Below, one piece after another: positions 25,053-33,874 of a DNA stretch of 64,000 nt (positions are counted from its first letter, which is position 1; every line of letters starts with the position of its first letter). Location: positions 496,001-560,000 of the forward strand of contig NZ_NISY01000003.1 in NCBI RefSeq assembly GCF_007595705.1, written 5' to 3'. The position numbers and the translations under genes are program-made. The notes beneath the pieces were generated by a model, which did not search any database, was not told where the DNA came from, and saw only the letters and a program-made list of their open reading frames with translations. This DNA is from Streptomyces sp. SAJ15. Its GTDB lineage: Bacteria > Actinomycetota > Actinomycetes > Streptomycetales > Streptomycetaceae.

Positions 25053-26855
25053 CTACCGCTCGCGGCCGGCTTCCGGGAGCACCCCGGCGGCCCGGGCGTC
25101 CGCCAGCCACTGCGGGAAGCCCCGCACCAACTGCCCGTACAGCTCCCCGTCGGAGAGCTCGCGCGGCTCCAGGCCGGCGTGGAAGAACCCGGCGTTGTCC
25201 ACCACCCGCCGCTCCGGCACCGCGAGCTCGTCCAGCTTCCGCAGGAAGTCGAAGCCCCGCGCCTCCGGGTCGCCGAACCCGACGAACTGCCAGAAGATCG
25301 GCAGCCGCGCCGCCTCGCACAGCGCCTTCTCGGCGGCGGGCTTGCTGGTGGGGGCGCCATCGGTCTGGAAGATCACGAGAGCGGGGGCCGTGGCGCCCGA
25401 CTCCTCGTGGTGCTTCACGACGGCGTCGATCGCCCAGTGGTAGTTGGTGCGGCCCATGTGGCCGAGCGCGGAGTGCGCCTCCTCGATCCGGCCCGCGTAG
25501 TCGCCCAGGTCGATCTCGGCGGTGCCGTCCACATCGGTGGAGAAGAACACGACGGGTACGGTCCCGTCGTCGTCGAGGTTGGCCGACAGCGCCAGCACCC
25601 GCTCCGCCAGGTGCTGCGCCGACCCGTCCTTGTAGTACCGCCGCATCGACCCCGACCGGTCCAGCACCAGGTACACGGCCGCCCGCTCCCCGCTCAGCCC
25701 CCGCGCGTCCAGCGCGTCGGCCGCCGCCTTGACGAGCGACACGAGCCCGGGCGCCCGCGCGGCCACCTTCGCCTCCAGCGTGGCCGTCGGCTTCGGGACC
25801 TCCTCCGCCTCCGCGGCGGGTGCCGCCTCCGCGTCGGAGGCCGCCTCCGGCGCGTGGTCCGCCTCCGGCGCGGGTGCCGGCTCGGGGGTCTCGCCCGCGG
25901 GCTCCCGTACGTCGGTCTCGGCGGCCGACTCGGGCCGCTGCTCCGGCACGGAGGCCGGCTCCGCCGGGGCCTCGGTCCCGGTCTCGGTCTCCGCCACGGT
26001 CTCGGTCTCGGCCTCCACCACGGCCACCGGCGTGACCGCCGGCTCCGTCGCGGCGGCGACGTCCTCCGGGGCGGTGCCCCGCGCCGTGGGCCCGGCGGCG
26101 CCCGCCACGGTGTCCTCGGCCGGGCGCTCGGCCTGGGCCGGGACGGCCGGCTCGGCCTCGGCCTCGGGGGCCGGGCCGGTCTCGGGGGTGTCGGCCGCCG
26201 CGGTCTCCTCGGCGGTGACGGTCACGTCCGCCGTGGGGGTGGCGTCCGGCTCGGGCCGGTCCGCCGCCGCGGCCACCGGCTCCACCTCGCCCGCCCCGGC
26301 GGGGGCGGCGGGCTGGGGCTCCTGGGCCGGGGACGTCAGGATCTCGTCGAGGGTCTTGAGCGGGGTGGTGAAGGCCGGGTCGGTGAGGGTGGACTCGGCG
26401 GCGGGGAGCTCCTCGGCCGGGGTGGCCGGGGCGGCGGCCGGCTCCTCGGTCGCGGCGGGCCGCGGTTCGGGGGCCGGGGTGTCCGCCGCCGGAGCGAGGG
26501 CCGGGGACTCGGCGGCCGGAGCGAGGGCCTCCGCGATCGGGGCGGAGGTCTCCGTGTCGCCCGGAGCGGCGGCGCCCTCAGCGCCCTCAGCGCCCTCGGT
26601 GTTCTCGCGCGTCTCGTGCTCGCTCGCCCCGGGAGCGGCCGCGCGCGGAGCGGTCTGCTCCGTCTCGGCGGCGGCGTCCTCGCGCGTCTGCTCCTCGCTC
26701 CCCCGCGGAGCGGCCTCGGCGGCGGCGCCCTCACCGGCGGGCGCGGCCTCCGTCGGGGTCGTGGGCGGGGTGGGGTCCGCTGCTGGGGCGGCGGGTTCCT
26801 CCCGCTTCGTCCGGGAGCGGCCGAAAACAGTGCGCAGCAGGTCCCGTATGCCCAT
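25053..26855 (-). CDS. von Willebrand A domain protein with long Ala/Glu/Pro linker
   Basis: A 600-residue protein. Residues 1–20 are basic and amphipathic ([19 protein letters not shown]). Residues 21–355 are a low-complexity Ala/Glu/Pro/Thr linker without Cys or aromatics, strongly acidic. Residues about 360–600 form the vWA domain: MIDAS DRSGSM, the Thr in MGRTNYHWA and the Asp in [10 protein letters not shown], so metal binding is intact. The C-terminal domain resembles the TerY/TerF-type vWA proteins of tellurite and stress loci, which act as adaptors. No other ter genes are present. ATG 26855 is chosen because the upstream in-frame extension is Arg-rich and non-coding in character. Divergent from phoX. 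Confidence 0.8.
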   Translation of the reverse strand: MGIRDLLRTVFGRSRTKREEPAAPAADPTPPTTPTEAAPAGEGAAAEAAPRGSEEQTREDAAAETEQTAPRAAAPGASEHETRENTEGAEGAEGAAAPGDTETSAPIAEALAPAAESPALAPAADTPAPEPRPAATEEPAAAPATPAEELPAAESTLTDPAFTTPLKTLDEILTSPAQEPQPAAPAGAGEVEPVAAAADRPEPDATPTADVTVTAEETAAADTPETGPAPEAEAEPAVPAQAERPAEDTVAGAAGPTARGTAPEDVAAATEPAVTPVAVVEAETETVAETETGTEAPAEPASVPEQRPESAAETDVREPAGETPEPAPAPEADHAPEAASDAEAAPAAEAEEVPKPTATLEAKVAARAPGLVSLVKAAADALDARGLSGERAAVYLVLDRSGSMRRYYKDGSAQHLAERVLALSANLDDDGTVPVVFFSTDVDGTAEIDLGDYAGRIEEAHSALGHMGRTNYHWAIDAVVKHHEESGATAPALVIFQTDGAPTSKPAAEKALCEAARLPIFWQFVGFGDPEARGFDFLRKLDELAVPERRVVDNAGFFHAGLEPRELSDGELYGQLVRGFPQWLADARAAGVLPEAGRER

Positions 26856-27004
26856 GGGAGAAAACCCCTCACTATCGAGCGCGGTGCGGTGTGCGAAGTG
26901 CGGTGCACAGCGTATGGCCATCTGTGGTGCCGAAAGGCTAGCGGTACGGGCGGGCGGCGCCCGCCCGCGCCGGAATGACCGAAAGGCGATCGCACAGCCG
27001 TTCA

Positions 27005-27037
27005 AGTCACCTGCCGTTCACTGTCGGTTCATGATGT
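27005..27037 (+). promoter_or_regulatory. PHO-box-like direct repeats upstream of phoX
   Basis: Three 11-nt units follow one another: AGTCACCTGCC (27005), GTTCACTGTCG (27016) and GTTCATGATGT (27027). The streptomycete PhoP site is built from 11-nt repeats beginning GTTCA. The site is about 100 bp upstream of the PhoX start, so phosphate-starvation control is likely. Confidence 0.65.
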
Positions 27038-27138
27038 GGTCGTCGACTCGCGGGCCACGCCCCGTAGCTTCGCGGCGGATCGATTCCGACGTCATGTCGG
27101 CGCAGGACGCGCCGGTGATGCCCATACGGAGGGAAGAC

Positions 27139-29208
27139 GTGCGCAAGTTCCTGCCGCTGATCGGCTCGCACTCGGGCGGCCGTTCCGCCATGACCTGTCG
27201 CTACCGCTGTGGCGACGCATGCTTCCAGGACGTCCCCAACACCAGCGACAACGCCTACCTCGGCGATGTCATCGCGGACGCCCTCTCGCGCCGCAACGTG
27301 CTGCGCGCCAGCGCCGTGGTGACCGTGGCCGCCGCCACCGGGGTGACCGCGCTGGGCCAGGCCCCGCAGGCGCGGGCCGCCGGCCAGTCCCCGGCCGCCA
27401 TGCCCGGCGGGGTGAAGGACGCAGCGCGCGGCCTGCGCTTCGCGCCGGTGAAGCCGAACACCAAGGACGCCGTGACCGTCCCCGAGGGGTACGGCCAGAA
27501 CGTGGTGATCCGCTGGGGCGAACCGATTCTGCGTGGCGCCCCCGCCTTCGACCCCGCGAAGCAGACCGCGAAGGCCCAGGCCGGCCAGTTCGGTTACAAC
27601 AACGACTTCCTCTCCCTGCTCCCGCTCCGCGGCGAGAAGCACCGCCAGGTGCTCGTGGCCAACCACGAGTACACCGACGAGGTGCTGATGTTCGAGAAGT
27701 ACGACCCGGAGAACCCGACCCGCGAGCAGGTCGAGATCGCCTGGGCCGCGCACGGCCTCTCCGTGGTCGTCGTCCAGGAGGAGCAGAAGACCGGCAAGCT
27801 CACCGCGGTCCCCCGGCACCACCTCAACCGTCGCGTCACCGCCACCACCCCCTTCAAGGTCACCGGCCCGGCGGCCGGCAGCGCCCTGCTGCGCACCTCC
27901 GCCGACCCGACCGGCACCAAGGTCCTCGGCACGCTCAACAACTGCGCCGGCGGCACCACCCCGTGGGGCACCACGCTGCACGGCGAGGAGAACTTCAACC
28001 AGTACTTCGCCAACGGCGGCGGTGTGATCGACCCGACCGAGGCCGCCCGCCTCAAGCGGTACGGCATCACCGGCGGCGCCTCCGAGCGCAAGTGGGAGCG
28101 TTTCGACAAGCGCTTCGACGTCACCAAGGAGCCGAACGAGCCGCACCGCTTCGGCTGGGTGGTCGAGCTCGACCCGTACGACCCGCACTCCACGCCCCGC
28201 AAGCGCACCGCGCTGGGCCGTTTCAAGCACGAGGCCGCTCAGCCGCGGCTGACCGCCAGCGGCCGCCCGGTGATCTACATGGGCGACGACGAGCGCTTCG
28301 ACTACTTCTACAAGTTCGTCTCCTCGAAGCGGATGATGAAGGGCGACTCGCGCGCCGCCCGCGAGCACAACCTCACCCTGCTCGACGAGGGCACGCTGTA
28401 CGTCGCCAAGCTGACCGGCGACAGCCCGGCCGAGCAGATCGACGGCAGCGGCCGGCTCCCGGCGGACGGCCAGTTCGACGGCAGCGGCGAATGGATCCCG
28501 CTGGCCAGCGGCAAGAAGTCCTTCGTGGAGGGCATGACCGCCGAGGAGGTCTACGTCTTCACGCGGATGGCCGCCGACAAGGTCGGCGCCACCAAGATGG
28601 ACCGCCCCGAGGACGTCGAGCCCAGCCCGCGCACCGGCCGGGTCTACGTCGCGCTGACCAACAACAGCGACCGCGGCAAGCCGGGCAAGGCCGGCGCCGA
28701 CGAGGCCAACCCGCGCAACCTCAACAAGCACGGGCAGATCCTGGAGCTGGCCGAGCACTGGGACGACCCGGCCTCCGACCGCTTCGCGTGGCGGCTCTTC
28801 CTCGTCGCCGGCGACCCCAAGGACCCGTCGAGCTACTTCGCGGGCTTCCCCAAGGACCAGGTCTCCCCGATCTCCTGCCCGGACAACGTCACCTTCGACC
28901 CGCACGGCAACCTGTGGATCTCCACCGACGGCAACCAGCTCGGCAGCCACGACGGCCTGTTCGGCGTGGCCACCGCCGGCAGCCGGCGCGGTGAGGTGCG
29001 CCAGTTCCTGACCGTGCCGACCGGGGCCGAGACCTGCGGCCCGATCGTGCAGGGCCGCCGGGTGCTGGTCTCCGTACAGCACCCGGGCGAGGTGGACGGC
29101 GCCAGCGTCGAGAAGCCCGCCTCGCACTGGCCCGACGGCCCGGGCAGGATCACCCGCCCGGCCGTGGTGAGCGTCTGGCGCCGGGACGGCCGCGACATCG
29201 GCGTCTGA
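27139..29208 (+). CDS. PhoX-family alkaline phosphatase, Tat-exported
   Basis: A 689-residue phosphatase of the PhoX/DUF839 family, which uses Ca/Fe and releases phosphate from phosphoesters outside the cell. The N-terminus has the family-typical stretch KFLPLIGSHSGGRSAMTCRY and NTSDNAYLGDV before a twin-arginine signal (LSRRNVLRASAVVTVAAA) at about residues 54–75. Family blocks include FGYNNDFLSLLPL, ANHEYTDE, NNCAGGTTPWGT, LHGEENFNQYF, DDERFDYFYKFVS, EDVEPSPRTGRVYVALTN and CPDNVTFDPHGNLWISTDG. The GTG start at 27139 has an excellent GGAGGGAAGA site. The ATG at 27118 lies upstream of that site and is less likely. Pho boxes precede it. A strong terminator follows. Confidence 0.9.
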   Translation: MRKFLPLIGSHSGGRSAMTCRYRCGDACFQDVPNTSDNAYLGDVIADALSRRNVLRASAVVTVAAATGVTALGQAPQARAAGQSPAAMPGGVKDAARGLRFAPVKPNTKDAVTVPEGYGQNVVIRWGEPILRGAPAFDPAKQTAKAQAGQFGYNNDFLSLLPLRGEKHRQVLVANHEYTDEVLMFEKYDPENPTREQVEIAWAAHGLSVVVVQEEQKTGKLTAVPRHHLNRRVTATTPFKVTGPAAGSALLRTSADPTGTKVLGTLNNCAGGTTPWGTTLHGEENFNQYFANGGGVIDPTEAARLKRYGITGGASERKWERFDKRFDVTKEPNEPHRFGWVVELDPYDPHSTPRKRTALGRFKHEAAQPRLTASGRPVIYMGDDERFDYFYKFVSSKRMMKGDSRAAREHNLTLLDEGTLYVAKLTGDSPAEQIDGSGRLPADGQFDGSGEWIPLASGKKSFVEGMTAEEVYVFTRMAADKVGATKMDRPEDVEPSPRTGRVYVALTNNSDRGKPGKAGADEANPRNLNKHGQILELAEHWDDPASDRFAWRLFLVAGDPKDPSSYFAGFPKDQVSPISCPDNVTFDPHGNLWISTDGNQLGSHDGLFGVATAGSRRGEVRQFLTVPTGAETCGPIVQGRRVLVSVQHPGEVDGASVEKPASHWPDGPGRITRPAVVSVWRRDGRDIGV

Positions 29209-29238
29209 CACCGTCGACGCCGATCCCACAGGGGGGGA

Positions 29239-29279
29239 GGTGGTGGCCGGGCAGTGGGGGGACCCGCCCGGCCACCACC
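29239..29279 (+). terminator. phoX terminator
   Basis: GGTGGTGGCCGGGC (29239–29252) pairs perfectly with 29266–29279 over 14 bp around a 13-nt loop. Confidence 0.75.
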
Positions 29280-29303
29280 GTCGTCACCGCCTGGGCGGTC
29301 GTG

Positions 29304-29405
29304 CGCCGCGCAGGCACCGAGGCTCCGTACGCCTCGCAGGCGCCAAGGCACACACGCCGCGCCGGCACCGAGATGCCGTACGCCGCGCCGGCGCCAGGGC
29401 CCCCT
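29304..29405. repeat. Tandem repeat, 51-bp period
   Basis: Two copies, 29304–29354 and 29355–29405, beginning CGCCGCGC(A/C)GGCACCGAG and including (T/G)CCGTACGCC, with a degenerate third start near 29411 (GGCCGCGCCGGCG). It lies in the 367-bp gap between phoX and the FAD-dependent oxidoreductase, which otherwise holds the phoX terminator and no gene. On the minus strand it would read as a 17-residue repeat with AYG(I/A)SVPARR, but no credible gene uses it. Confidence 0.6.
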
Positions 29406-29575
29406 AGGCAGGCCGCGCCGGCGCCCGCACTCTGACCGGGGTGCGGCGCGTGTCTCGGCGTCGTGGGGTGAGAGGCGTGCGAGGGGGCGCGCGCTCGGCT
29501 GATGGCCGGCGGACCACCCCGACGGCCGCGCGTCGCGGGGGCCCGGCCGGGGCACCGTGTCCGGTGGAGGTGCGG

Positions 29576-31081
29576 ATGCGCAGCATGGGCCGGGATGTCG
29601 TGGTCATCGGCGGCGGGGCCGCCGGGGCGAGTGTGTTCGTCCAACTGGTGGCCGCGGCCACCAGCGCGGAGGCGCGCGAGGAGGTCCGGACGATCACGGT
29701 GGTGGACCCCCGGCAGATCGGCTGGGGCCTGGCGTTCGGCGACGACGACCCGCTGCTGCTGTGCGACACCGCGGTGGGGATCAACTCCCTGCTGCCGAAC
29801 CGCCCCGACGACTTCGCCGACTATCTCCGGTCCACCGGCTGGCAGGGGCGGCGCGAGGACTGCGTGGAGCGGTCCCGGATGGCCGAGTACTGCCACCACC
29901 GCTATCTGCGGGCCCGCGATCGGGCCGTCGCGCACGGCATCGAGGTGCGGCACGTCCGCGACCTGGCCCTGGCGGTCGAGGTGGTGGGCGAGGGCCGGTA
30001 CGCGGTGGTGTCGGCGGGCGGCGGGCCGGTGCCCGCCACCGATGTGGTGGTGTGCACGGGGGTGCGCACGCCGCGCGTGCCGGCCGGCTTCGACCGGTAC
30101 ACGCGCGTGCCGCGGTTCCTGGAGAGCCCCTATCCGGCCTCGCGTGTCCGGGCGCTGCGCGACGAGCACCCGGCCGGGGCCCGGGTGCTGGTGGTCGGCA
30201 CCCGGCAGTCCGCCGTGGACGCCGCTCTGCTGCTGTGCCGGGACGGCCACCGCACCGTGATGACCTCGCCGTCCGGGCGGCTGCCGGCCGTACGGACCTC
30301 GCTCGGGCCGCCCGCCCGGGCCCGCTTCCCACCGCTGGAGCGGATCCCGCGGATCGACCCCGACGACCCGCTGCTGGAGTGGAAGGTGATGCGGCGCGCG
30401 GTGGAGGCGGTGCGCTCGCTGGGGCCGCGCCCCCTGCGCGAGCAGATCTCGACGGAGACCGACCCCGAGCGGCGGCTGCGCGAGGAGATCGCGCTGGTGG
30501 ACTCGGACGCCTGCCAGTGGGAGGGGGCGATGGTGAGCCTGATCGAGACCCTGATCGACTTCGCCCCGGCGCTGCCGCCGGGCCGGCTCCAGCGGCTGCT
30601 GGACGAGAACCCCTGGTTCACCGGTCGGTACGCCACCGCGCTCACCGTCGTCAACGCCCGCCGGCTGCTCGACCACTTCGAGTCCGGCGCGCTGACCGTC
30701 GCGCCGGGCTATCCGGACGAGGTGGCGTACGAGGCCGGCCCCGGGCCGGGCGGGCTCGGGGGCGGCTGGCGGGTGGGGTGGCCCGACGGCACCGTGGACC
30801 GCTTCGACCACGTGGTCTCCGGCACCGGCTTCCACCCGCCCGTGCTCCACCGCGAGCGCGGCGGCGGAACGCTGCACCTGGCGGCCCGCCCCCCGATGGC
30901 CGCGGCCGAGCCGGTGGAGTGGCTGGGCCCCAGTCTGCGGCTGCTCCCGGAGCGGATCTGGGTGTGCGGGGTGGGCACCCATATGCGGATCCCGTTCGCC
31001 AACCACCTGCGCAACGTGACCCGTCAGGCGAGCTGGGTGGTGGACCAGCTAACGGGCCGGGGTGGCGGAGGCGGCGGGTAG
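29576..31081 (+). CDS. FAD/NAD(P)-binding oxidoreductase
   Basis: A 501-residue flavoprotein. It starts with a Rossmann fold (RDVVVIGGGAAGASVFVQL), followed by VVDPRQIGWGLAFG, a substrate-cap region, and a second dinucleotide motif RVLVVGTRQSAVDAALLL at about 205. The C-terminal third has FDHVVSGTGFHPP and VCGVGTHMRIPFANHLRN. This layout is that of the FAD-NAD(P)-binding family that includes lysine/ornithine-N-oxygenase relatives and many uncharacterised proteins. The substrate is not predictable. ATG 29576 has GGTGGAGG 5 nt upstream. The final 33 bp overlap the convergent EEP gene. Confidence 0.8.
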   Translation: MRSMGRDVVVIGGGAAGASVFVQLVAAATSAEAREEVRTITVVDPRQIGWGLAFGDDDPLLLCDTAVGINSLLPNRPDDFADYLRSTGWQGRREDCVERSRMAEYCHHRYLRARDRAVAHGIEVRHVRDLALAVEVVGEGRYAVVSAGGGPVPATDVVVCTGVRTPRVPAGFDRYTRVPRFLESPYPASRVRALRDEHPAGARVLVVGTRQSAVDAALLLCRDGHRTVMTSPSGRLPAVRTSLGPPARARFPPLERIPRIDPDDPLLEWKVMRRAVEAVRSLGPRPLREQISTETDPERRLREEIALVDSDACQWEGAMVSLIETLIDFAPALPPGRLQRLLDENPWFTGRYATALTVVNARRLLDHFESGALTVAPGYPDEVAYEAGPGPGGLGGGWRVGWPDGTVDRFDHVVSGTGFHPPVLHRERGGGTLHLAARPPMAAAEPVEWLGPSLRLLPERIWVCGVGTHMRIPFANHLRNVTRQASWVVDQLTGRGGGGGG

Positions 31082-32143
31082 GTCGTGCAGGTCGAGGTCG
31101 ACCAGCAGCGCGCGGTGGTCGGTGTCCGCCAGGTCCACGAAGCGGCTGGCGCGCGGCCACAGCGCCTCGCTGACCAGGACGTGGTCGATCTGGGCGCCGA
31201 GCGGCGGGGCGGTGAGGCTGGGCCAGGTCGGGGTGCGGGCGGCGCCGGTGAGCCGGGCGCTGTCGCGCAGCCCGGTGTCCAGGAGGGCGCGGAAGGCGGC
31301 GTGGTCCTGGGTGGCGTTGAAGTCGCCGGCGATCAGGGTCGGCAGGCTGCCGCGTCCGGCGGCGTAGTCGCGCAGCCGGCCCAACTCGGTGCGCCACAGG
31401 TCCACTCCCCCGGGCACCGGGGGCATGGGGTGCGCGACCTGCACCCGCACCCGGTGCCCGGCGACGGTGGCCACCGAGCCCGGCATGGAGAGCGTGCCCG
31501 GCACCCCCTCCTCGTCCGTCAGCGGATAGCGGCTGAGGATCGCCGAGCCCTCGGCCGGTCCGCCGGTGACGACGTTCCGGTGCGGATAGGTCCGGCGCAC
31601 GGCGGGGGTGTCCAGCGCCGCCGCGCAGCGGACGTCGCACTCCTGGACGGAGACCAGGTCCGGCCGCTCCGCGCGCAGCGCCGCCACCAGCCCCTCGGTG
31701 GCCCCGCCGAACTCCAGGTTCGCCGTCAACACCCGTAGCCGGGCGACCACCCGCCCTGGCGGTTCGGAGGCGGCGGTCCCGTCGTACGGCTGGATGAACC
31801 ACCCGGTGACGACCCCGGCCACCAGGGCCCACACACACCCGGCGGGCCAGCGGCCGACGATCGCCAGCAGCAGCCCCAGCGCGGCGGGGACCAGCAGCCA
31901 GGGCAGGAACGCCAGCAGCTGCGGCACCGGAGTGACTCCGTCCATATCCGCCGCCCGGCATCCCACGACCACGCTGACCGGTGTCAGCGGCGCCACGGCC
32001 GCCCAGGCCGCCGCCCGACGCGCCCGACTGATCCCGCCGGACGGCGCCAGGAGCCGTAGGGCGCGCGACCCGCCCGCCGACCGCCACCCCGGTGCCGATC
32101 GGTCCGGGCTCCGCTCCTCGGTGACCGGTGTCTCCACGCCCAC
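31049..32143 (-). CDS. Membrane-anchored endonuclease/exonuclease/phosphatase-family hydrolase
   Basis: A 364-residue protein. Residues 45–135 contain three membrane helices (AWAAVAPLTPVSVVVG, LLAFLPWLLVPAALGLLLAIVG, CVWALVAGVVTGWFI). The EEP catalytic domain follows outside: LRVLTANLEFGGA, VSVQECD (metal-binding Glu), LIAGDFNAT, IDHVLVS and DTDHRALLVDL (catalytic His). Substrates for this exported subgroup are likely phosphodiesters, but that is family-level knowledge only. The start ATG at 32143 is the first in frame. It is divergent from the riboswitch–ribB unit, and its end overlaps the oxidoreductase gene. Confidence 0.85.
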   Translation of the reverse strand: MGVETPVTEERSPDRSAPGWRSAGGSRALRLLAPSGGISRARRAAAWAAVAPLTPVSVVVGCRAADMDGVTPVPQLLAFLPWLLVPAALGLLLAIVGRWPAGCVWALVAGVVTGWFIQPYDGTAASEPPGRVVARLRVLTANLEFGGATEGLVAALRAERPDLVSVQECDVRCAAALDTPAVRRTYPHRNVVTGGPAEGSAILSRYPLTDEEGVPGTLSMPGSVATVAGHRVRVQVAHPMPPVPGGVDLWRTELGRLRDYAAGRGSLPTLIAGDFNATQDHAAFRALLDTGLRDSARLTGAARTPTWPSLTAPPLGAQIDHVLVSEALWPRASRFVDLADTDHRALLVDLDLHDLPAASATPAR

Positions 32144-32573
32144 GCTTCAGCCTCTCGGTTCCGTTCCGCACGCGCGGAGGCTCGCCTACGACGGCCGGCC
32201 CGCGCGACGCCGACCTTCCAGCGGCGGACGGGCCTCCTGCCCGTCCGTCGCGTCGGCCCTCGGGCCGAGCCGCCGCGCGACACCGCCCGGCCCATGCCAA
32301 GCCTTCCCCATGGGCCGTTCGGCGAGGCGACGTCCCGCCGCACGGACGATGTCGGGTGGCCGCCGGAGCGGCGTCGGGTCCCGTCCACGCCACCGCGCGC
32401 CCGCGGACGCCGTGGTCCGGTGCTCCGCGGCCGTCGGCCGCCAGTCGTCGGTCGTCAGGGGCGGCAACTGCCCTGATACACAAGAAGGCTGATCTTCACT
32501 CAGCAGGGGGAGATGTGATACTTGACACTTCGTCACCTCTCGGCTCTGTGTCAAAATGCTCGCAGAGTACTCG
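32144..32573. other. Non-coding gap upstream of FMN riboswitch
   Basis: I find no convincing gene. Reading frames here are Arg/Pro-rich and lack good starts. A 7-bp inverted repeat TTGACAC (32522–32528) / GTGTCAA (32548–32554) lies close upstream of the riboswitch and may overlap its promoter. TTGACA would serve as a −35 element. Confidence 0.5.
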
Positions 32574-32708
32574 CGTGCTCCGGGGTCGGTGAAACTCCGA
32601 ACCGGCGGTGAAAGTCCGCGACCCGGCCGAACCCATCGGCCGGTTGACCCGGTGGAACTCCGGGACCGACGGTCAAAGTCCGGATGGTAGGAAGTACGCG
32701 GCGGCACG
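32574..32708 (+). ncRNA. FMN riboswitch (RFN element)
   Basis: All conserved RFN blocks are present in order: GGTCGGTGAAACTCCGAACC, GGCGGTGAAAGTCCGCGA, CCGGTGGAACTCCGGGACC and GACGGTCAAAGTCCGGATGG with a terminal GGAAG. The closing stem P1 is CGTGC (32574–32578) with GCACG (32704–32708). Flavin mononucleotide binding should turn off ribB, 195 nt downstream. CTCCTG at 32863–32868 can pair with CAGGAG at 32888–32893 and so hide the ribB ribosome-binding site. This suggests translational control (inference). Confidence 0.95.
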
Positions 32709-32903
32709 AGGTTCGTGCGATGGCTCGTCCTGCGCCGGTCCGACCGAGAACCGGGCCCGGGGCTCCGCCCATCGCGTCGGCCGTGCTCGCGATCCCCGGA
32801 ACTGCGCAGGCGGACGGGGAGCGGCACCGGCTTCCGACATTCCCACACCACGCCCCCGCCCGCTCCTGGCAGACCCGTATGGAAGGGCAGGAGGGCCACT
32901 CCC

Positions 32904-33581
32904 ATGGCAGTGGTGGATCAGACCGCACACACGACGCAGCAGGCCGAGGCCACGACCGAGCGTCTGCTCGCGGTGGAGCAGGCGATCGAGGCGTTCGCCG
33001 AGGGCGGTTTCGTCGTCGTCTTCGACGCCGAATCCCGAGAGAACGAGGGCGATCTGATGGTCGCCGCCGAACACACCGACGAGCAGGCGCTCCAGCAGCT
33101 GTTGGACCACACCTCCGGGGTGGTCTGCGTGGCGCTCCCCGACGAGCGCGCCGCCGAGCTGCGGCTGCCGCAGATGGTGACGGACAACACCGGGCTGCAC
33201 GAGACCGCGTTCACCGTCTCCGTCGACCTGAAGGAGGGCGGCACCACCGGCATCTCCGTGCAGGAGCGCGCCCGCACCATCCGGGCCTTGGCCGACCCGA
33301 CCACCGCCCCGGACGACCTGTGCCGGCCCGGCCATGTCTTTCCGGTGCGGGCCCAGCCGGGCGGGGTGCTCCAGCGCGACGGCCACACCGAGGCCGCCGT
33401 CGACCTCTCCCTGCTGGCCGGGCTGTCCGGCGTCACCACCATGTGCGAAGTGGTCAAGCCGGACTGGAGCATGGCGCGCTACGAGGACCTGAGCCGGCTG
33501 GCGGCGAGTCGGTTGATGCCGCTGATCTCCGTGCGCGACCTGGCGGCCTATCGACTGGCGCGGGCGGCCAGCAGGCTCTGA
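32904..33581 (+). CDS. ribB: 3,4-dihydroxy-2-butanone-4-phosphate synthase, monofunctional
   Basis: A 225-residue enzyme making the four-carbon precursor of riboflavin from ribulose 5-phosphate. Motifs are AFAEGGFVVVFDAESRENEGDLM (acidic Mg site), HTSGVVCVALP, RPGHVFPVRAQPGGVLQRDGHTEAAVDL (catalytic loop) and CEVVKPDWSMARY near the end. It lacks the RibA (GTP cyclohydrolase II) domain that is fused to this enzyme in the main streptomycete rib operon, so this is probably an extra, separately regulated copy. ATG 32904 follows AGGAGGG at 8 nt. No other rib genes are nearby. The FMN riboswitch upstream confirms flavin-dependent control. Confidence 0.95.
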   Translation: MAVVDQTAHTTQQAEATTERLLAVEQAIEAFAEGGFVVVFDAESRENEGDLMVAAEHTDEQALQQLLDHTSGVVCVALPDERAAELRLPQMVTDNTGLHETAFTVSVDLKEGGTTGISVQERARTIRALADPTTAPDDLCRPGHVFPVRAQPGGVLQRDGHTEAAVDLSLLAGLSGVTTMCEVVKPDWSMARYEDLSRLAASRLMPLISVRDLAAYRLARAASRL

Positions 33582-33874
33582 CCCCCGAAGATCGACTGGT
33601 GGCCGTCCCGGGGCGGGTCTACGGTCGGGGTATCGAGCGCCGCCGCGCGCCGACGCCCGCATCGGGGCCGTAGCCCGCATCAGGGCCGGCGCCCGGTCGG
33701 GTTCGGGGTCCTCGTCGGAGTCGGGACCCCGGTCGGGGCGTAGCCCCTCAGGGCCGGCTCGACAGTCAGGCGAGAGGCGCGGAGGCCGCGGGGAACGGGC
33801 CGTGTGCCCCCCGAGCGGCGACGGCGTGGGCCCGGGCGACGGCGTGGGCCCGGCAGGACCGACCGAGCACGATC
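33582..33874. other. Intergenic region with hairpins between ribB and transporter
   Basis: No gene seen. GGGGTCC/GGACCCC and GGGGC/GCCCC stems between about 33700 and 33760 could terminate ribB. The rest is GC-rich filler with GCATCGGGGCCG-type short repeats. Confidence 0.5.

Noticed and set aside
25729..27138. Extension of the phoX frame upstream over the vWA gene
   Set aside because: The extension is Ala/Ser-rich antisense to the vWA linker. The start at 27139 has a strong RBS and family-typical N-terminus.
32144..32573. Several open frames upstream of the FMN riboswitch
   Set aside because: They overlap each other, are Arg/Pro-rich, and would run into the aptamer.
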